This document shows, piece by piece, positions 1 to 8,239 of a DNA stretch of 64,000 nt. The notes beneath the pieces are model-generated. The model was not told the origin of the DNA. It saw nothing but the letters and a program-made list of their open reading frames with translations, and did no database searches. A program made the translations under genes and the position numbers. Position 1 is the stretch's first letter; each line of letters starts with the position of its first letter. Origin of the DNA: JBBDIP01 sp050260675 (GTDB taxonomy: Bacteria; Bacillota; Sulfobacillia; Fermentithermobacillales; Fermentithermobacillaceae); the NCBI GenBank assembly GCA_050260675.1, contig JBLNCN010000005.1, positions 744,001 to 808,000 of the forward strand. Direction: 5' to 3'.

Positions 1-17
1 GCAGTTGCCAGGTTCAT
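1..17 (-). CDS. Start of an unidentified gene, cut by the window edge
   Basis: An ATG lies at 15-17 on the minus strand behind a G-rich ribosome binding site at about 21-28. It would encode MNLAT before running off the left end. It follows the stop of the upstream membrane-protein gene by 12 bases, so it is probably the fourth gene of the same leftward operon. Nothing can be said about its product. Confidence 0.5.
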
Positions 18-29
18 GTCTTCACCCCC

Positions 30-866
30 CTATCGTTTCTTGGTCTTCTGTTCCCGCCGCTCGACAAGGAACAGAAGATTGCCAAGCAAGACGAACAGCA
101 CGATAATGACGTGGCCCAGCGATTGAGCGTCCATAGCGGCTGTAGCCGCGCCCGGGATCTTCACTGCGATCTCGTACTCCGCGGCTGACTTGAGCCCGCC
201 GCCGAGAAGCCCAACCAACTGCCCGGACTGCAGATAGGGGACGTTCTGCGGACCCATGACCGCAACCACACCTGACCCCAACGGCACGTTGTACCGGGTT
301 ACGACCTGGCGGATCCACTCGGCGGGACCAGGAATACCGGTAGCGAACTCAGCGATGAAGTCAAAGTCGCCTGCGTTTTTGATGCCCTGCATTATCGGAT
401 AAGACCCGATAGGCTTCCCCCTGACGTCTGTCGGGAACACCTGAGCGATGTCCTGCGCGAAAGCAGATATGGCGGTTTCGTAGCCTGCAGCGTAACCAAG
501 CAAGATGATATCCTGGCCGTAGACCTTGCCCTGGGCCTCCCACTTCTCGATGCTCTTTTCGGCGTAGTTCAGCCCCGTATCGATGAAGGCCACCTCGACC
601 ACCTTTATACCTCTGGAGAGGGCGTGGGCCAGAACTACTTGAGCCTGCGGATCGACGTCCGGCCCGCCTCCGATCGAGTAGTCGAAGGACAGAAGCATGG
701 TGTCCCCAGGCTGCAGTTTCTCAACAGCCTGCACGAACTGGCTCGTGCCCGCGGTCACCTCGACAGGAATGCCGAGGGGACGGACCAGCGGAAATATGAC
801 GACGAACAACAGCAGCGCATACAGCCAGCGCCTATCAAGATCCCCTAGCCACTTAATTGCATTCAC
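30..866 (-). CDS. Hypothetical membrane protein, bitopic with large central domain
   Basis: Not a family I can name. The protein has about 278 residues. An N-terminal hydrophobic anchor (WLYALLLFVVIFPLV, about residues 11-27) is followed by a domain of roughly 200 residues with alternating beta/alpha character. A second membrane segment (VIIVLFVLLGNLLFLV) sits just before a charged C-terminal tail. A GTG at 866 is preferred over GTG at 875, because the GGGGG ribosome site abuts 875 and is 9 bases from 866. It is third in a tight leftward operon and starts 12 bases after the six-helix protein ends. Its layout (anchor, alpha/beta domain, terminal anchor) mirrors the DUF6754-like protein two genes upstream, so the two may be partners. 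The biochemical role is unknown. Confidence 0.7.
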   Translation of the reverse strand: MNAIKWLGDLDRRWLYALLLFVVIFPLVRPLGIPVEVTAGTSQFVQAVEKLQPGDTMLLSFDYSIGGGPDVDPQAQVVLAHALSRGIKVVEVAFIDTGLNYAEKSIEKWEAQGKVYGQDIILLGYAAGYETAISAFAQDIAQVFPTDVRGKPIGSYPIMQGIKNAGDFDFIAEFATGIPGPAEWIRQVVTRYNVPLGSGVVAVMGPQNVPYLQSGQLVGLLGGGLKSAAEYEIAVKIPGAATAAMDAQSLGHVIIVLFVLLGNLLFLVERREQKTKKR

Positions 867-878
867 CCTCGTCACCCC

Positions 879-1508
879 CTATTCTCCGCCGAAGTAGGAC
901 CGGTCGATCCCCAGGATGACCCTGAAACCGGTCAAGACCATTCCAAGAGCGGCGCCGATCATGATGGCGCGGTTACCGGCAACGTTCGCGTAACTCATGA
1001 ACCAGGAGCTCGCACTGGGGAACCAGGACGAGACCAACTTCATGAGGGGCGCATTCCCCAGCATAACTAGAAGGCCTGAAACCAGCAGAAATGCAGCGTC
1101 GATGTTTCGTGCACGAAAAGCCCTGCGCGCAGCTGAGGCTATGAAGAAGACCATGATCGAGAACATTGCGGTACCAAGGGGCAGATTCAGGCCATCGTAG
1201 AAGAAGGAGTTGATATCGGCAATCAGGGTCCCCTTAGCAGCAAAGCCCGTAGCAACCATGATCAGCATTCCGAAGTACATGATCCATGACATCCAGGCAT
1301 CGGGATGCTTCGACCGGATCTTGCGGGCGTGGATGACGATGAGATTAGCCGCTGCCAAGCCCACAGCGAACGCGGAGATGATGACTCCCCAGTTCTGAGA
1401 CTTCGTAGCCAACGTATCCAGAACCGGAGCAGTCCCTTTGAAGAAATACTCAAAGAGGATGAGCACTCCGACTATGAAACCTATCCCAATCGGGACTTCC
1501 TTTTTCAC
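879..1508 (-). CDS. Hypothetical polytopic membrane protein
   Basis: A 209-residue protein with about six hydrophobic segments (near residues 5-24, 43-62, 75-93, 108-130, 137-158 and 177-200). It has short polar loops and no recognisable catalytic motif. The GTG start at 1508 has a GGGAGG site about 8 bases upstream. It lies between two bitopic proteins with alpha/beta domains in one operon, with gaps of 12-17 bases. The simplest inference is that it forms the membrane core of a three-protein complex. I do not recognise the family and give no function. Confidence 0.7.
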   Translation of the reverse strand: MKKEVPIGIGFIVGVLILFEYFFKGTAPVLDTLATKSQNWGVIISAFAVGLAAANLIVIHARKIRSKHPDAWMSWIMYFGMLIMVATGFAAKGTLIADINSFFYDGLNLPLGTAMFSIMVFFIASAARRAFRARNIDAAFLLVSGLLVMLGNAPLMKLVSSWFPSASSWFMSYANVAGNRAIMIGAALGMVLTGFRVILGIDRSYFGGE

Positions 1509-1525
1509 CGCCTACACCTCCCTCG

Positions 1526-2302
1526 TCATTTCTTCAGCCAATCGATCATGGCTTTGCTGCCGGTCGTGGCCATAATGGAGCCTATTAGGATGATGGCGAG
1601 AGCAGCGAGCTTACCCCAGTCCTGCGCGGCTAGGTTGCCGATCTTCACCGGATCCTTGGAGAGGTAGGCACCGCCTGCGAAGATCTCCTCGCCGACCAGG
1701 GTGTAGTCGCACGCGGCGACAAAGAACGGGATCTGCGCTGTACGAGCGGTTCCGGCGATCGTTACCGCTCCGACTTGCGCCGCACCCTCAGCCAGCATCA
1801 TAGACTCGGCCTGGAACTCGCCCACCATGATCACCGAAGCGGTCTTCTCGGTGTTCATGATAGAAAGCACCGCCGCCGCGAAAGCGAACTGATCCGCAGA
1901 AAGGAACTGGACCATCTCGGGCTTGACCCTGTCCGCCTTGCCCTCTCCCAGGTAGGACTGCTGCACGATAGCTTCGGCGACCGGATATACGTTTGGCGCA
2001 GCTATGCCGACTCTGATATCGGTGTCATAGCGCGCGGCCACCTTCGCTACGTGTGACAGAATTTCGAGGCCGGCGATGTTCTGCGCAGCGCCAGCGGTAT
2101 TAATCTCGGTCCTCCCAGGAATATAGAGGACCGGCTTCCCAAGCTCAGTAGCCCTGCCAACTGCCTCATCGATCGCATCAAGCCCGGGTATCCTTCGGAC
2201 TGTAGGGACTTTGCCTGTTTTGACCCTGGACATGTAGTACACCGCCACAGCCAGGAACAGGACGAAGAATAGAAACGTAGTTGACTTGCCAGCTACTACC
2301 AA
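1526..2302 (-). CDS. DUF6754-like membrane protein
   Basis: About 258 residues. There is an N-terminal membrane segment (TTFLFFVLFLAVAVYYM) and an alpha/beta domain containing IPGLDAIDEAVGRATELGKP, a stretch typical of what I remember as DUF6754. The later segment FFVAACDYTLVGEEIFAGG also fits that family. A C-terminal membrane segment (LAALAIILIGSIMATTG) follows. The start is uncertain. TTG at 2302 is 9 bases from a GGGAGG site. GTG at 2311 is only one base from it, and ATG at 2341 has no site. This is the first gene of the leftward operon. The function of DUF6754 proteins is not established; their membrane anchoring and pairing with other membrane proteins suggest an envelope role. The family assignment rests on memory of the motif, not on a search. 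Confidence 0.7.
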   Translation of the reverse strand: MVVAGKSTTFLFFVLFLAVAVYYMSRVKTGKVPTVRRIPGLDAIDEAVGRATELGKPVLYIPGRTEINTAGAAQNIAGLEILSHVAKVAARYDTDIRVGIAAPNVYPVAEAIVQQSYLGEGKADRVKPEMVQFLSADQFAFAAAVLSIMNTEKTASVIMVGEFQAESMMLAEGAAQVGAVTIAGTARTAQIPFFVAACDYTLVGEEIFAGGAYLSKDPVKIGNLAAQDWGKLAALAIILIGSIMATTGSKAMIDWLKK

Positions 2303-2833
2303 TCTTTTCACACCTCCCAGTCCAGTCTGTAAACCCTCCATATTGCGAATTAAACTGCAGTTCGACGTCGGTGCACGATTTCCTCCCTGCTTACAGAGGT
2401 TTGCACAAAGAGTTTTCGAGCCAACACTCCTTGCAGCGGAGCTTGGTCTTTCGACCGATTCCTCAGAACGCCGCACAGGATATGACCTCTTTTCACATCG
2501 TGATAACGCCATACGCAGGGCGAATTATGAGCATCCCGAAACACCCGCTTATTGCAGAATCCCATGGGAATTCCCCCCAAAACCACAAAACCTGCACAAG
2601 GCAGCGAGTATGTCTTGGCCCTATAATGCACAGAGCCAATTGTTGGCCCTATGATGTATAGAGCCAATTGTGTCTCGCAAACAGAGACTGCCTGCACTCT
2701 CCCGGCAGGAAGGATCTATGTCTCCACCTCAAACGGGGATCCTCTTTCAGGTTGAAGGATCGCTGCCTGTAGAAATCGAATTCGAGTAGAACCGGGGGAA
2801 GCGATCCGCCCGGCAAACGCGGGAGGGACTACG
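2303..2833. other. Divergent intergenic region without a gene
   Basis: About 530 bases separate the leftward membrane operon from the rightward M20 gene. Open frames here are short, conflict between strands and lack good ribosome sites. The only strong structure is the pair of palindromes at 2615-2667. A short inverted repeat, GATCC/GGATC, also occurs near 2740-2762. I found no convincing riboswitch, T-box or RNA gene. Confidence 0.6.
2615..2667. promoter_or_regulatory. Two tandem palindromes, operator-like
   Basis: Two 25-base dyads begin 28 bases apart, at 2615 and 2643. Each has outer arms TTGGC and GCCAA. The second also has inner arms CTAT and ATAG around a five-base centre; the first is CTAT/ACAG. 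The junction GCCAATTGTTGGC is itself a dyad. A TATAAT lies inside the first copy (2622-2627), but I see no good -35 partner at normal spacing. The position between divergent transcription units suggests binding sites for a dimeric regulator. This is inference; no known consensus was matched. Confidence 0.6.
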
Positions 2834-4045
2834 TTGAGCGAACATACCAATACCTTGAAGGAAAGGGCTCGCCTTGAGATCGACCGTCGCAGCCAAAAGC
2901 TTCTCGAGGTCAGCGATGCGATGTACGCCGAACCGGAAGTTGGCCTTAAGGAGTTCAAGTCCTCGGCGATGCTTGTGGAGCTGCTGAAGAACGAGGGGTT
3001 CTCAGTGGAGACCGGCTTGGCCGGCATGCCCACCAGCTTCCGCGCAGTAAAGAAGGGACAACCCGGCGGGCCGACCGTCGCTATACTGGCAGAGTACGAC
3101 GCGCTTCCTGAGATAGGCCACGGGTGCGGTCACAACATCATCGGCACCGCGGCGGTAGGAGCGGGCATGGCCCTCTCCGGGCTTATGTCCGACATGAAAG
3201 GCACCCTCATTGTCTACGGGTCGCCAGCCGAAGAAGGGGCCGTGGACGGCGCGGGAGGAAAGGTCCGCCTGGTCAAGGACGGCGCCTTCAAAGATGTCAA
3301 CGCCGCAATAATGTTCCACCCGTCCCAGAAAGACATGGTCCTGGCCACCTCCAACGCTAGGGTGGCCATGGAGATCACGTTCCACGGAAAGACTGCCCAC
3401 GCCGCCGGAGCGCCCCACGAAGGCATCAACGCGTTGGACGCAGCCATCCAGACCTTCAACAACTGGAACGCCCTCAGGCAGCAGCTCAAGGAGGACGTCC
3501 GCATCCACGGTATCATCACCAAGGGCGGCGCGTCCCCCAACATCATCCCCGACTACTCTGAGATCAGGATGTACTGCCGCGCCAAAGACATGGAGTACCT
3601 GAAGGAAGTCGAAGAGAAGGTCCGCAAGTGCGCTGAAGGCGCTGCGCTGGCCACCGGGTGCAAAGTAGGGTTCAGGTACACCGCTGAAACCTACTCAAAC
3701 ATGGTCACCAACGTCACCCTGGCTGAGGCGTTTGCCAAGAACCTCACTGCCCTGGGTCGCAAGGTTGAGACGCCGGAAGGAAAAGCCGGCGGCGGTTCCA
3801 CCGACATGGCCAACGTGAGTCACGAGGTTCCGGCGGTGCACGCGTACGTCGCTATCTGCAAGCCGGGTGAAGCAGCCTCCCACTCCAGGGAATTCGCCAA
3901 AGCCACCCTTACCGAGGTGGGCCACAAGGGGCTCTTGGACGGCGCCAAGGCTCTGGCGATGACTGCCATCGACATTTTCACGGATCCAGGACTGCTAGAG
4001 GCAGCCAAAGCTGAGTTTGCGGAGACGTTCGGCAAGAAGGCTTAG
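2834..4045 (+). CDS. M20 family metallopeptidase / amidohydrolase (AbgB or PM20D2-like)
   Basis: A 403-residue zinc-dependent amidohydrolase of the M20 family, probably hydrolysing N-acyl amino acids or dipeptides in the cytoplasm. Metal and catalytic motifs are visible in order: AEYDALPEIGHGCGHN (about 86-101), GSPAEEG (about 133-139), FHPS, and the dimerisation-domain segment FHGKTAHAAGAPHEG. A late AASHSREF supplies the last histidine. No signal peptide is present. The start is TTG at 2834 behind GGGAGGG. It is followed by an S9 peptidase on the same strand, which fits a peptide-scavenging pair. The exact substrate cannot be told from sequence. Confidence 0.88.
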   Translation: MSEHTNTLKERARLEIDRRSQKLLEVSDAMYAEPEVGLKEFKSSAMLVELLKNEGFSVETGLAGMPTSFRAVKKGQPGGPTVAILAEYDALPEIGHGCGHNIIGTAAVGAGMALSGLMSDMKGTLIVYGSPAEEGAVDGAGGKVRLVKDGAFKDVNAAIMFHPSQKDMVLATSNARVAMEITFHGKTAHAAGAPHEGINALDAAIQTFNNWNALRQQLKEDVRIHGIITKGGASPNIIPDYSEIRMYCRAKDMEYLKEVEEKVRKCAEGAALATGCKVGFRYTAETYSNMVTNVTLAEAFAKNLTALGRKVETPEGKAGGGSTDMANVSHEVPAVHAYVAICKPGEAASHSREFAKATLTEVGHKGLLDGAKALAMTAIDIFTDPGLLEAAKAEFAETFGKKA

Positions 4046-4232
4046 GGCATCTGAGGGGGACACCTTTTGAGGAACACCTCTGGGGGACCATCCATGTGGA
4101 TCGTGTTTGGATGGGTAGTGTTCAGGCAGGAGCCTGAAGCCTCATTCCGTAATGAGTAGTTGGGCACCCGAATTGGTACGTAGACAGTCACAACACAAGA
4201 GCTATAGGCGGCACTTACTGGGAGGTTATGCT

Positions 4233-6335
4233 GTGGCTACAAAGAAACGGCCGGTCACCTCGCGCGACCTGTGGTCCTTCCGCTTCGTCGGAGACCCGAA
4301 CCTGTCGCCGAGCGGCAATGAACTGGTATGGGTGGAGAGCTGGACCAACGCAAAGAAGAACCACTATGAATCCGCGATCTACATCTCCCGTCGCGGCAAG
4401 GACGGATCCTTCAGAGCGCCGTCCCGGCTGACATACGGAAAGCGTCCGGACGGCGATGGAGCCATGGACCGCTCGCCCCGCTTTAGCCCCGACGGATCCA
4501 CTTTGGCTTTCATGTCGAACCGCTCGGGCAAGAACCAGATCTGGCTCCTGCCCCTGCATGAGGGCGGCGAAGCCAGAGAGCTCACCAAGGGCGAGGACAG
4601 CCCGTCCCAGATGACCTGGGCGCCTTGCGGCAAGTCCATCGCCTTCGTCATGAAAGAGGCAAAGCCTAAGGAAGAGAAGAAGGACGAGGAAATCCGCACC
4701 GACAAGGACGTCGTGGTCATCAAGAACCTGCGCTACAAGGCCAACGGAGTGCCGGGCGTCCTTGACCAGAGACCGTCACACATCTACGTGGTAGACGTAG
4801 AGAGCGGCGCCGTTAAGCAGGTGACCAGCGGAGACTTCAACGACTCCGCGCCCGCCTTCTCTCCTGACGGCAAGTTCATAGCCTTCTCTTCGTGCCGCGA
4901 GCCTGGCCGGGAGATCAAGATGATCCATAACGACATCTGGGTCATCCCTTCCAGCGGCGGCAAGGCGAAGAAACTCACCCGGGGACAGGGTCCCGCCCAC
5001 AACCCGGTGTACTCTCCCGACAGCAAGTGGATCGCCTTCCTCGGCCACACCCACGGCCACTCACCCACCTCAAACACGGAAATCCTGCTGGTGAGCCCTA
5101 AAGGAGGAGAGGTCAAGGAGCTGTGGAACGGCTTCGACAGAAGCTTTGGTCCGGGGGCAGGGTCCGATGCCAGGATGGACGCCGGCGAAGCCGGGCCGTT
5201 CTGGTCCCGTGACAGCAAGAGCCTGTACTTCATCCTATCCGACAGGGGATACTCGGGGATCTACAAGGTATCCACGGATGAGCCGGGCCCGGTCCTGGTT
5301 GCGGGTGCGGTGCCGGGCAACGTCCATGCATGTCCCAAGTATCCTCCGGTAGTCAACTCGATGGCTGCGGCGTTCCCGGAGGACGGCAGCGTAGTGTTCG
5401 GGTTCAACGGCAACTCATCTGTGTCGCCCAACGACATCTTCGCCGTCAGCATACCGGCAAACTCCTGCGGGGCCACCGGGGCAGACAGCAAGCGGTGCGC
5501 GCTCCAACAGATTACGAGGGTCAACGAGGATCTCCTGTCGGGCCTCGACATCGTGAAGCCAGAGCCGTTCCAGTTCAAGTCCTCGGACGGCCTGGTGCTG
5601 GACGGCTGGGTCATGAAGCCCGTGGGATTCCAAGAGGGCAAGAAGTACCCGGCGATCATCCAGGTACACGGCGGTCCCCGCTCTGCCTACGGCGAGGCGT
5701 TCTTCCACGAGATGCAGCTGATGACGTCGACCGGGTTCGGCGTGTTCTACTGCAATCCGCGGGGGAGCTCCTGCTATGGCAAGGAATTCGCGGACGGAGT
5801 CATCGGCGATTGGGGCGGGATGGACTACCAGGACATCATGGCGCTCCGCGACGTGGTCGCCAACACACCGTGGGTGGACGACTCCAAGGTAGGCATCACC
5901 GGCGGGAGCTACGGCGGATACATGACCAACTGGGTGGTCACCCAGACCGACCGCTTTGCCGCAGCCGTCGCCTGCCGCAGCATATCCAACATGTACACCA
6001 AGTACGGTGTCTCAGACATCGGGTGGTACGGCAACAAAGCCGGATTTGCCGGCCGCGACCTGTGGGACAGCGAGGACTTCATCATGGAGCGGTCGCCGAT
6101 GCGGCACGCCCCCAAGGTCGTCACCCCCCTCCTACTGGTGCACTCCGAACAGGACTACCGCTGCCCGCTTGAGCAGGCTGAGCAGTTCTTCGTTGCCCTC
6201 AAGCGTCTGGGCAAGACGGTGGAGTTCGTGAAGTTCGCCGGCGAAAACCATGAACTCTCCCGCTCCGGCAAGCCCTGGAACAGGGTCGAGCGTGTTGAGC
6301 ACATCGTGGAGTGGTTTGTAAGGTTCATGAAGTAG
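4233..6335 (+). CDS. S9 family peptidase (acylaminoacyl-peptidase / prolyl oligopeptidase type)
   Basis: A 700-residue serine peptidase. The N-terminal half has beta-propeller repeats of the type FSPDG / YSPDSKW / SRDSK, each followed by IAF- or LYF-like strands. The C-terminal half is an alpha/beta-hydrolase: oxyanion segment VHGGPRSAYG, nucleophile Ser559 in GGSYGG, Asp641 in HSEQDYR and His673 in GENHE. This is the full S9C arrangement. It probably trims oligopeptides or acylated peptides in the cytoplasm, as no signal peptide is seen. GTG at 4233 is preferred, 7 bases after GGGAGG; upstream ATGs in the same frame lack a site. The 187-base gap before it holds a small CTCATT/AATGAG hairpin at 4141-4156. 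Confidence 0.9.
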   Translation: MATKKRPVTSRDLWSFRFVGDPNLSPSGNELVWVESWTNAKKNHYESAIYISRRGKDGSFRAPSRLTYGKRPDGDGAMDRSPRFSPDGSTLAFMSNRSGKNQIWLLPLHEGGEARELTKGEDSPSQMTWAPCGKSIAFVMKEAKPKEEKKDEEIRTDKDVVVIKNLRYKANGVPGVLDQRPSHIYVVDVESGAVKQVTSGDFNDSAPAFSPDGKFIAFSSCREPGREIKMIHNDIWVIPSSGGKAKKLTRGQGPAHNPVYSPDSKWIAFLGHTHGHSPTSNTEILLVSPKGGEVKELWNGFDRSFGPGAGSDARMDAGEAGPFWSRDSKSLYFILSDRGYSGIYKVSTDEPGPVLVAGAVPGNVHACPKYPPVVNSMAAAFPEDGSVVFGFNGNSSVSPNDIFAVSIPANSCGATGADSKRCALQQITRVNEDLLSGLDIVKPEPFQFKSSDGLVLDGWVMKPVGFQEGKKYPAIIQVHGGPRSAYGEAFFHEMQLMTSTGFGVFYCNPRGSSCYGKEFADGVIGDWGGMDYQDIMALRDVVANTPWVDDSKVGITGGSYGGYMTNWVVTQTDRFAAAVACRSISNMYTKYGVSDIGWYGNKAGFAGRDLWDSEDFIMERSPMRHAPKVVTPLLLVHSEQDYRCPLEQAEQFFVALKRLGKTVEFVKFAGENHELSRSGKPWNRVERVEHIVEWFVRFMK

Positions 6336-6431
6336 ACTCCTGACGTGGGTCACCGAAGCAGAATCATCCCTGCTATCGGCTAGTTTGAGTATCAACTGAG
6401 TACCAACCTAGGTATTAGGTATCAAGATGAT

Positions 6432-6456
6432 GCCACCCCGCCCCGCGCGGGGTGGC
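6432..6456 (+). terminator. GC-rich hairpin after the S9 peptidase gene
   Basis: Arms GCCACCCC (6432-6439) and GGGGTGGC (6449-6456) form a strong stem with a GC-rich loop. TTCGTTATTGTT follows, a weak T tract, 97 bases after the peptidase stop. Confidence 0.6.
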
Positions 6457-6473
6457 TTCGTTATTGTTCAACT

Positions 6474-6646
6474 GATCGGTCGGTTTCCCCGTCAGATCAA
6501 ACCTGATTGGTCGGTTTCCCCATCAAGTCGGACCGGATTGTTCATCTTCCCCATCAGGTCGAGCCGGATCGGTCGTTTTTCCCATCACGTTGACTAGGAC
6601 CGGTCGGTTTCACCATCGGGTCGGACCGGATCGGTCGGGGAACCGG
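6474..6646. repeat. 31-bp tandem repeat array, five units plus a partial
   Basis: Units begin at 6474, 6505, 6536, 6567, 6598 and 6629, an exact 31-base period. They share GAT(T/C)GGTCGG followed by TTTCCCCATCAAGTCGG and end in ACCG; the last unit is truncated. Units differ by substitutions but not in length. There are no unique spacers, so this is not a CRISPR. It fills most of the 316-base gap between the convergent S9 peptidase and MFS genes. The same unit in the same orientation recurs at 28191-28385. Confidence 0.9.
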
Positions 6647-6651
6647 AGGCG

Positions 6652-8040
6652 CTACTCCTTCGCCTTAGCCCATCCTCTGAACGCCCGGTAGTACACCAGG
6701 CTGGCCATCAGATAGGTGCAGGCGGTGAAGAAGTAAGGGATCTCGTAGCTCCAGTTAGCCATGATGTAGCCGGCGACGACTGCGCTCAGGGCGCGGGTCA
6801 GGTTGTCTGCGATGCGTGACAGGCTGGAGACCTTTCCCCTGTTCTCGGCTCCGACGATCTCCATTGAGAAGGTTGAGGCCACTGGATTGGACATGTTCAT
6901 GAGCGCCGTCCTCATGAAGAGGGCGAAAGAGACCAGGTAGATGTTTGGCGGCAGGGCTATGAGCAGCAGGAAGGGGATGGATGCTATCTGAGTCCCGACG
7001 ACCGTCGCTACCCTGCCGAACCTGTCGGCAAGGATCGGCGACAGCAGTGCCGCTACCGCGGTGGCTCCTTGGCTAAAGGACTGAATCACGCCGACAACAG
7101 CCGTATCAACTCCAAGTTTGCGCGAGATGAACACGTTAACGTACGGAAGGACAAGGCCCGCGCCGAACCCGATGAGCAGGTTGTAGGTCAGGAGAGACAG
7201 CACCGCCTTCTGCGAAGCTGTCCTATACAGCAAGACCAGTTCTTTGGCTGCAATTCCCCAGGCGGACAGACCACCGGGTTCCTGAACTGACGGGCTGCCG
7301 GGCTCGCTGACGGCGGAACTACCGGGTCCCTGGCTGGACGAGCTCCCAGACGCCATTGACCGGGCACCGGATCTGTTCTCCATAATCCTCATCGCCGGCG
7401 TAACCCCGGCCAGCGTGATAAGGGAGAAGACCGCCAGGGAGATCCTGTACGCCGGAACCATCCCGAAACCGCGAAGCTGTCTGGGGAGGAATCCACCCAG
7501 CAGACTTCCGACCATGTTCACCCCCATCGACAGCGAGAAGTTTACTCCGAAGAGCTTTGCCCGGTCCTCGGCGGTGGACGACTCGGCGAGAAGGGGCGCA
7601 CCCGAAGTCATCTGGCAGGCCTGGGCCACGCCCACCAGGCACGAGTACAGCACCATCATGGCCGGGGCCGAAACGACCGACATGCCGAGGTACCCCGCTG
7701 TTGTAAGCAAGCCGGCGGCCACCAGAACCGGCTTCCTCCCTACCCTGTCCGAAAGGATCCCGGCAGGAATCGAGGCTACGGCGGCTGAGAGCATGCGGAA
7801 CGACAGGACTGTCCCCAGTACCTCCTCATTGAAACCCAGCGACAGGATGTAAAGGCCCTGGATTACACCAAAAGCCCCCTGAGCCAAGGAGCTCATAGAT
7901 ACCGTCTGAAGGTAGAGGATGGCGTTGCGCTGGAAGCTATACTTGCCTTTACGAGGCGCGCCGCCGTCGGGCTGTGGCTGTCCTTCTTGCTGCGATCCTC
8001 GATTTAACCTCTGCTTCGATGTCGCTCCGGTTACGTCCAT
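6652..8040 (-). CDS. MFS transporter
   Basis: A 462-residue major facilitator with about 12 membrane helices. The signature loop after helix 2 is visible as GILSDRVGRKPVLVAAG, and the matching loop in the second half is SPILADRFGRVATVVG. The central cytoplasmic loop between the halves carries a Ser/Gly/Pro-rich insert with repeated SEPGSP / QEPGG-like pieces. The ATG at 8040 follows GGAGAGG; a much longer open frame upstream lacks support. The substrate is unknown. Neighbouring peptidases make a peptide or amino acid product plausible, but drug-efflux-type MFS proteins look the same. It is divergent from an HD-GYP gene. Confidence 0.85.
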   Translation of the reverse strand: MDVTGATSKQRLNRGSQQEGQPQPDGGAPRKGKYSFQRNAILYLQTVSMSSLAQGAFGVIQGLYILSLGFNEEVLGTVLSFRMLSAAVASIPAGILSDRVGRKPVLVAAGLLTTAGYLGMSVVSAPAMMVLYSCLVGVAQACQMTSGAPLLAESSTAEDRAKLFGVNFSLSMGVNMVGSLLGGFLPRQLRGFGMVPAYRISLAVFSLITLAGVTPAMRIMENRSGARSMASGSSSSQGPGSSAVSEPGSPSVQEPGGLSAWGIAAKELVLLYRTASQKAVLSLLTYNLLIGFGAGLVLPYVNVFISRKLGVDTAVVGVIQSFSQGATAVAALLSPILADRFGRVATVVGTQIASIPFLLLIALPPNIYLVSFALFMRTALMNMSNPVASTFSMEIVGAENRGKVSSLSRIADNLTRALSAVVAGYIMANWSYEIPYFFTACTYLMASLVYYRAFRGWAKAKE

Positions 8041-8239
8041 GCCTCTCCAAACACATCCTATACTCGGATGGATGATCTGCTCTTTCACAAGGTTAACTGC
8101 AACATTCGTTAATTCTGCTGTGGTCGCGGCATTTCCTCTGTATGCGAACCCAATTGCATCCGATAAACCTACTGGGCAAACCCTTGCGTATACAGAGAAG
8201 CTGCAGGGGTCCAAAGCGGAGCAAGCGAGGAAGATTCCC

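Noticed and set aside
2615..2640. Sigma-54 promoter in the first palindrome (TTGGCC...TGCA)
   Set aside because: The spacing between the GG and GC elements is one base short, and the dyad symmetry explains the sequence better.
4046..4232. Riboswitch or T-box before the S9 peptidase gene
   Set aside because: Only small hairpins are seen (for example 4141-4156) and no T-box or known aptamer motif is present.
6474..6646. Possible CRISPR array
   Set aside because: The whole 31-base unit is repeated without unique spacers, and there are no cas genes. The same applies to 28191-28385.
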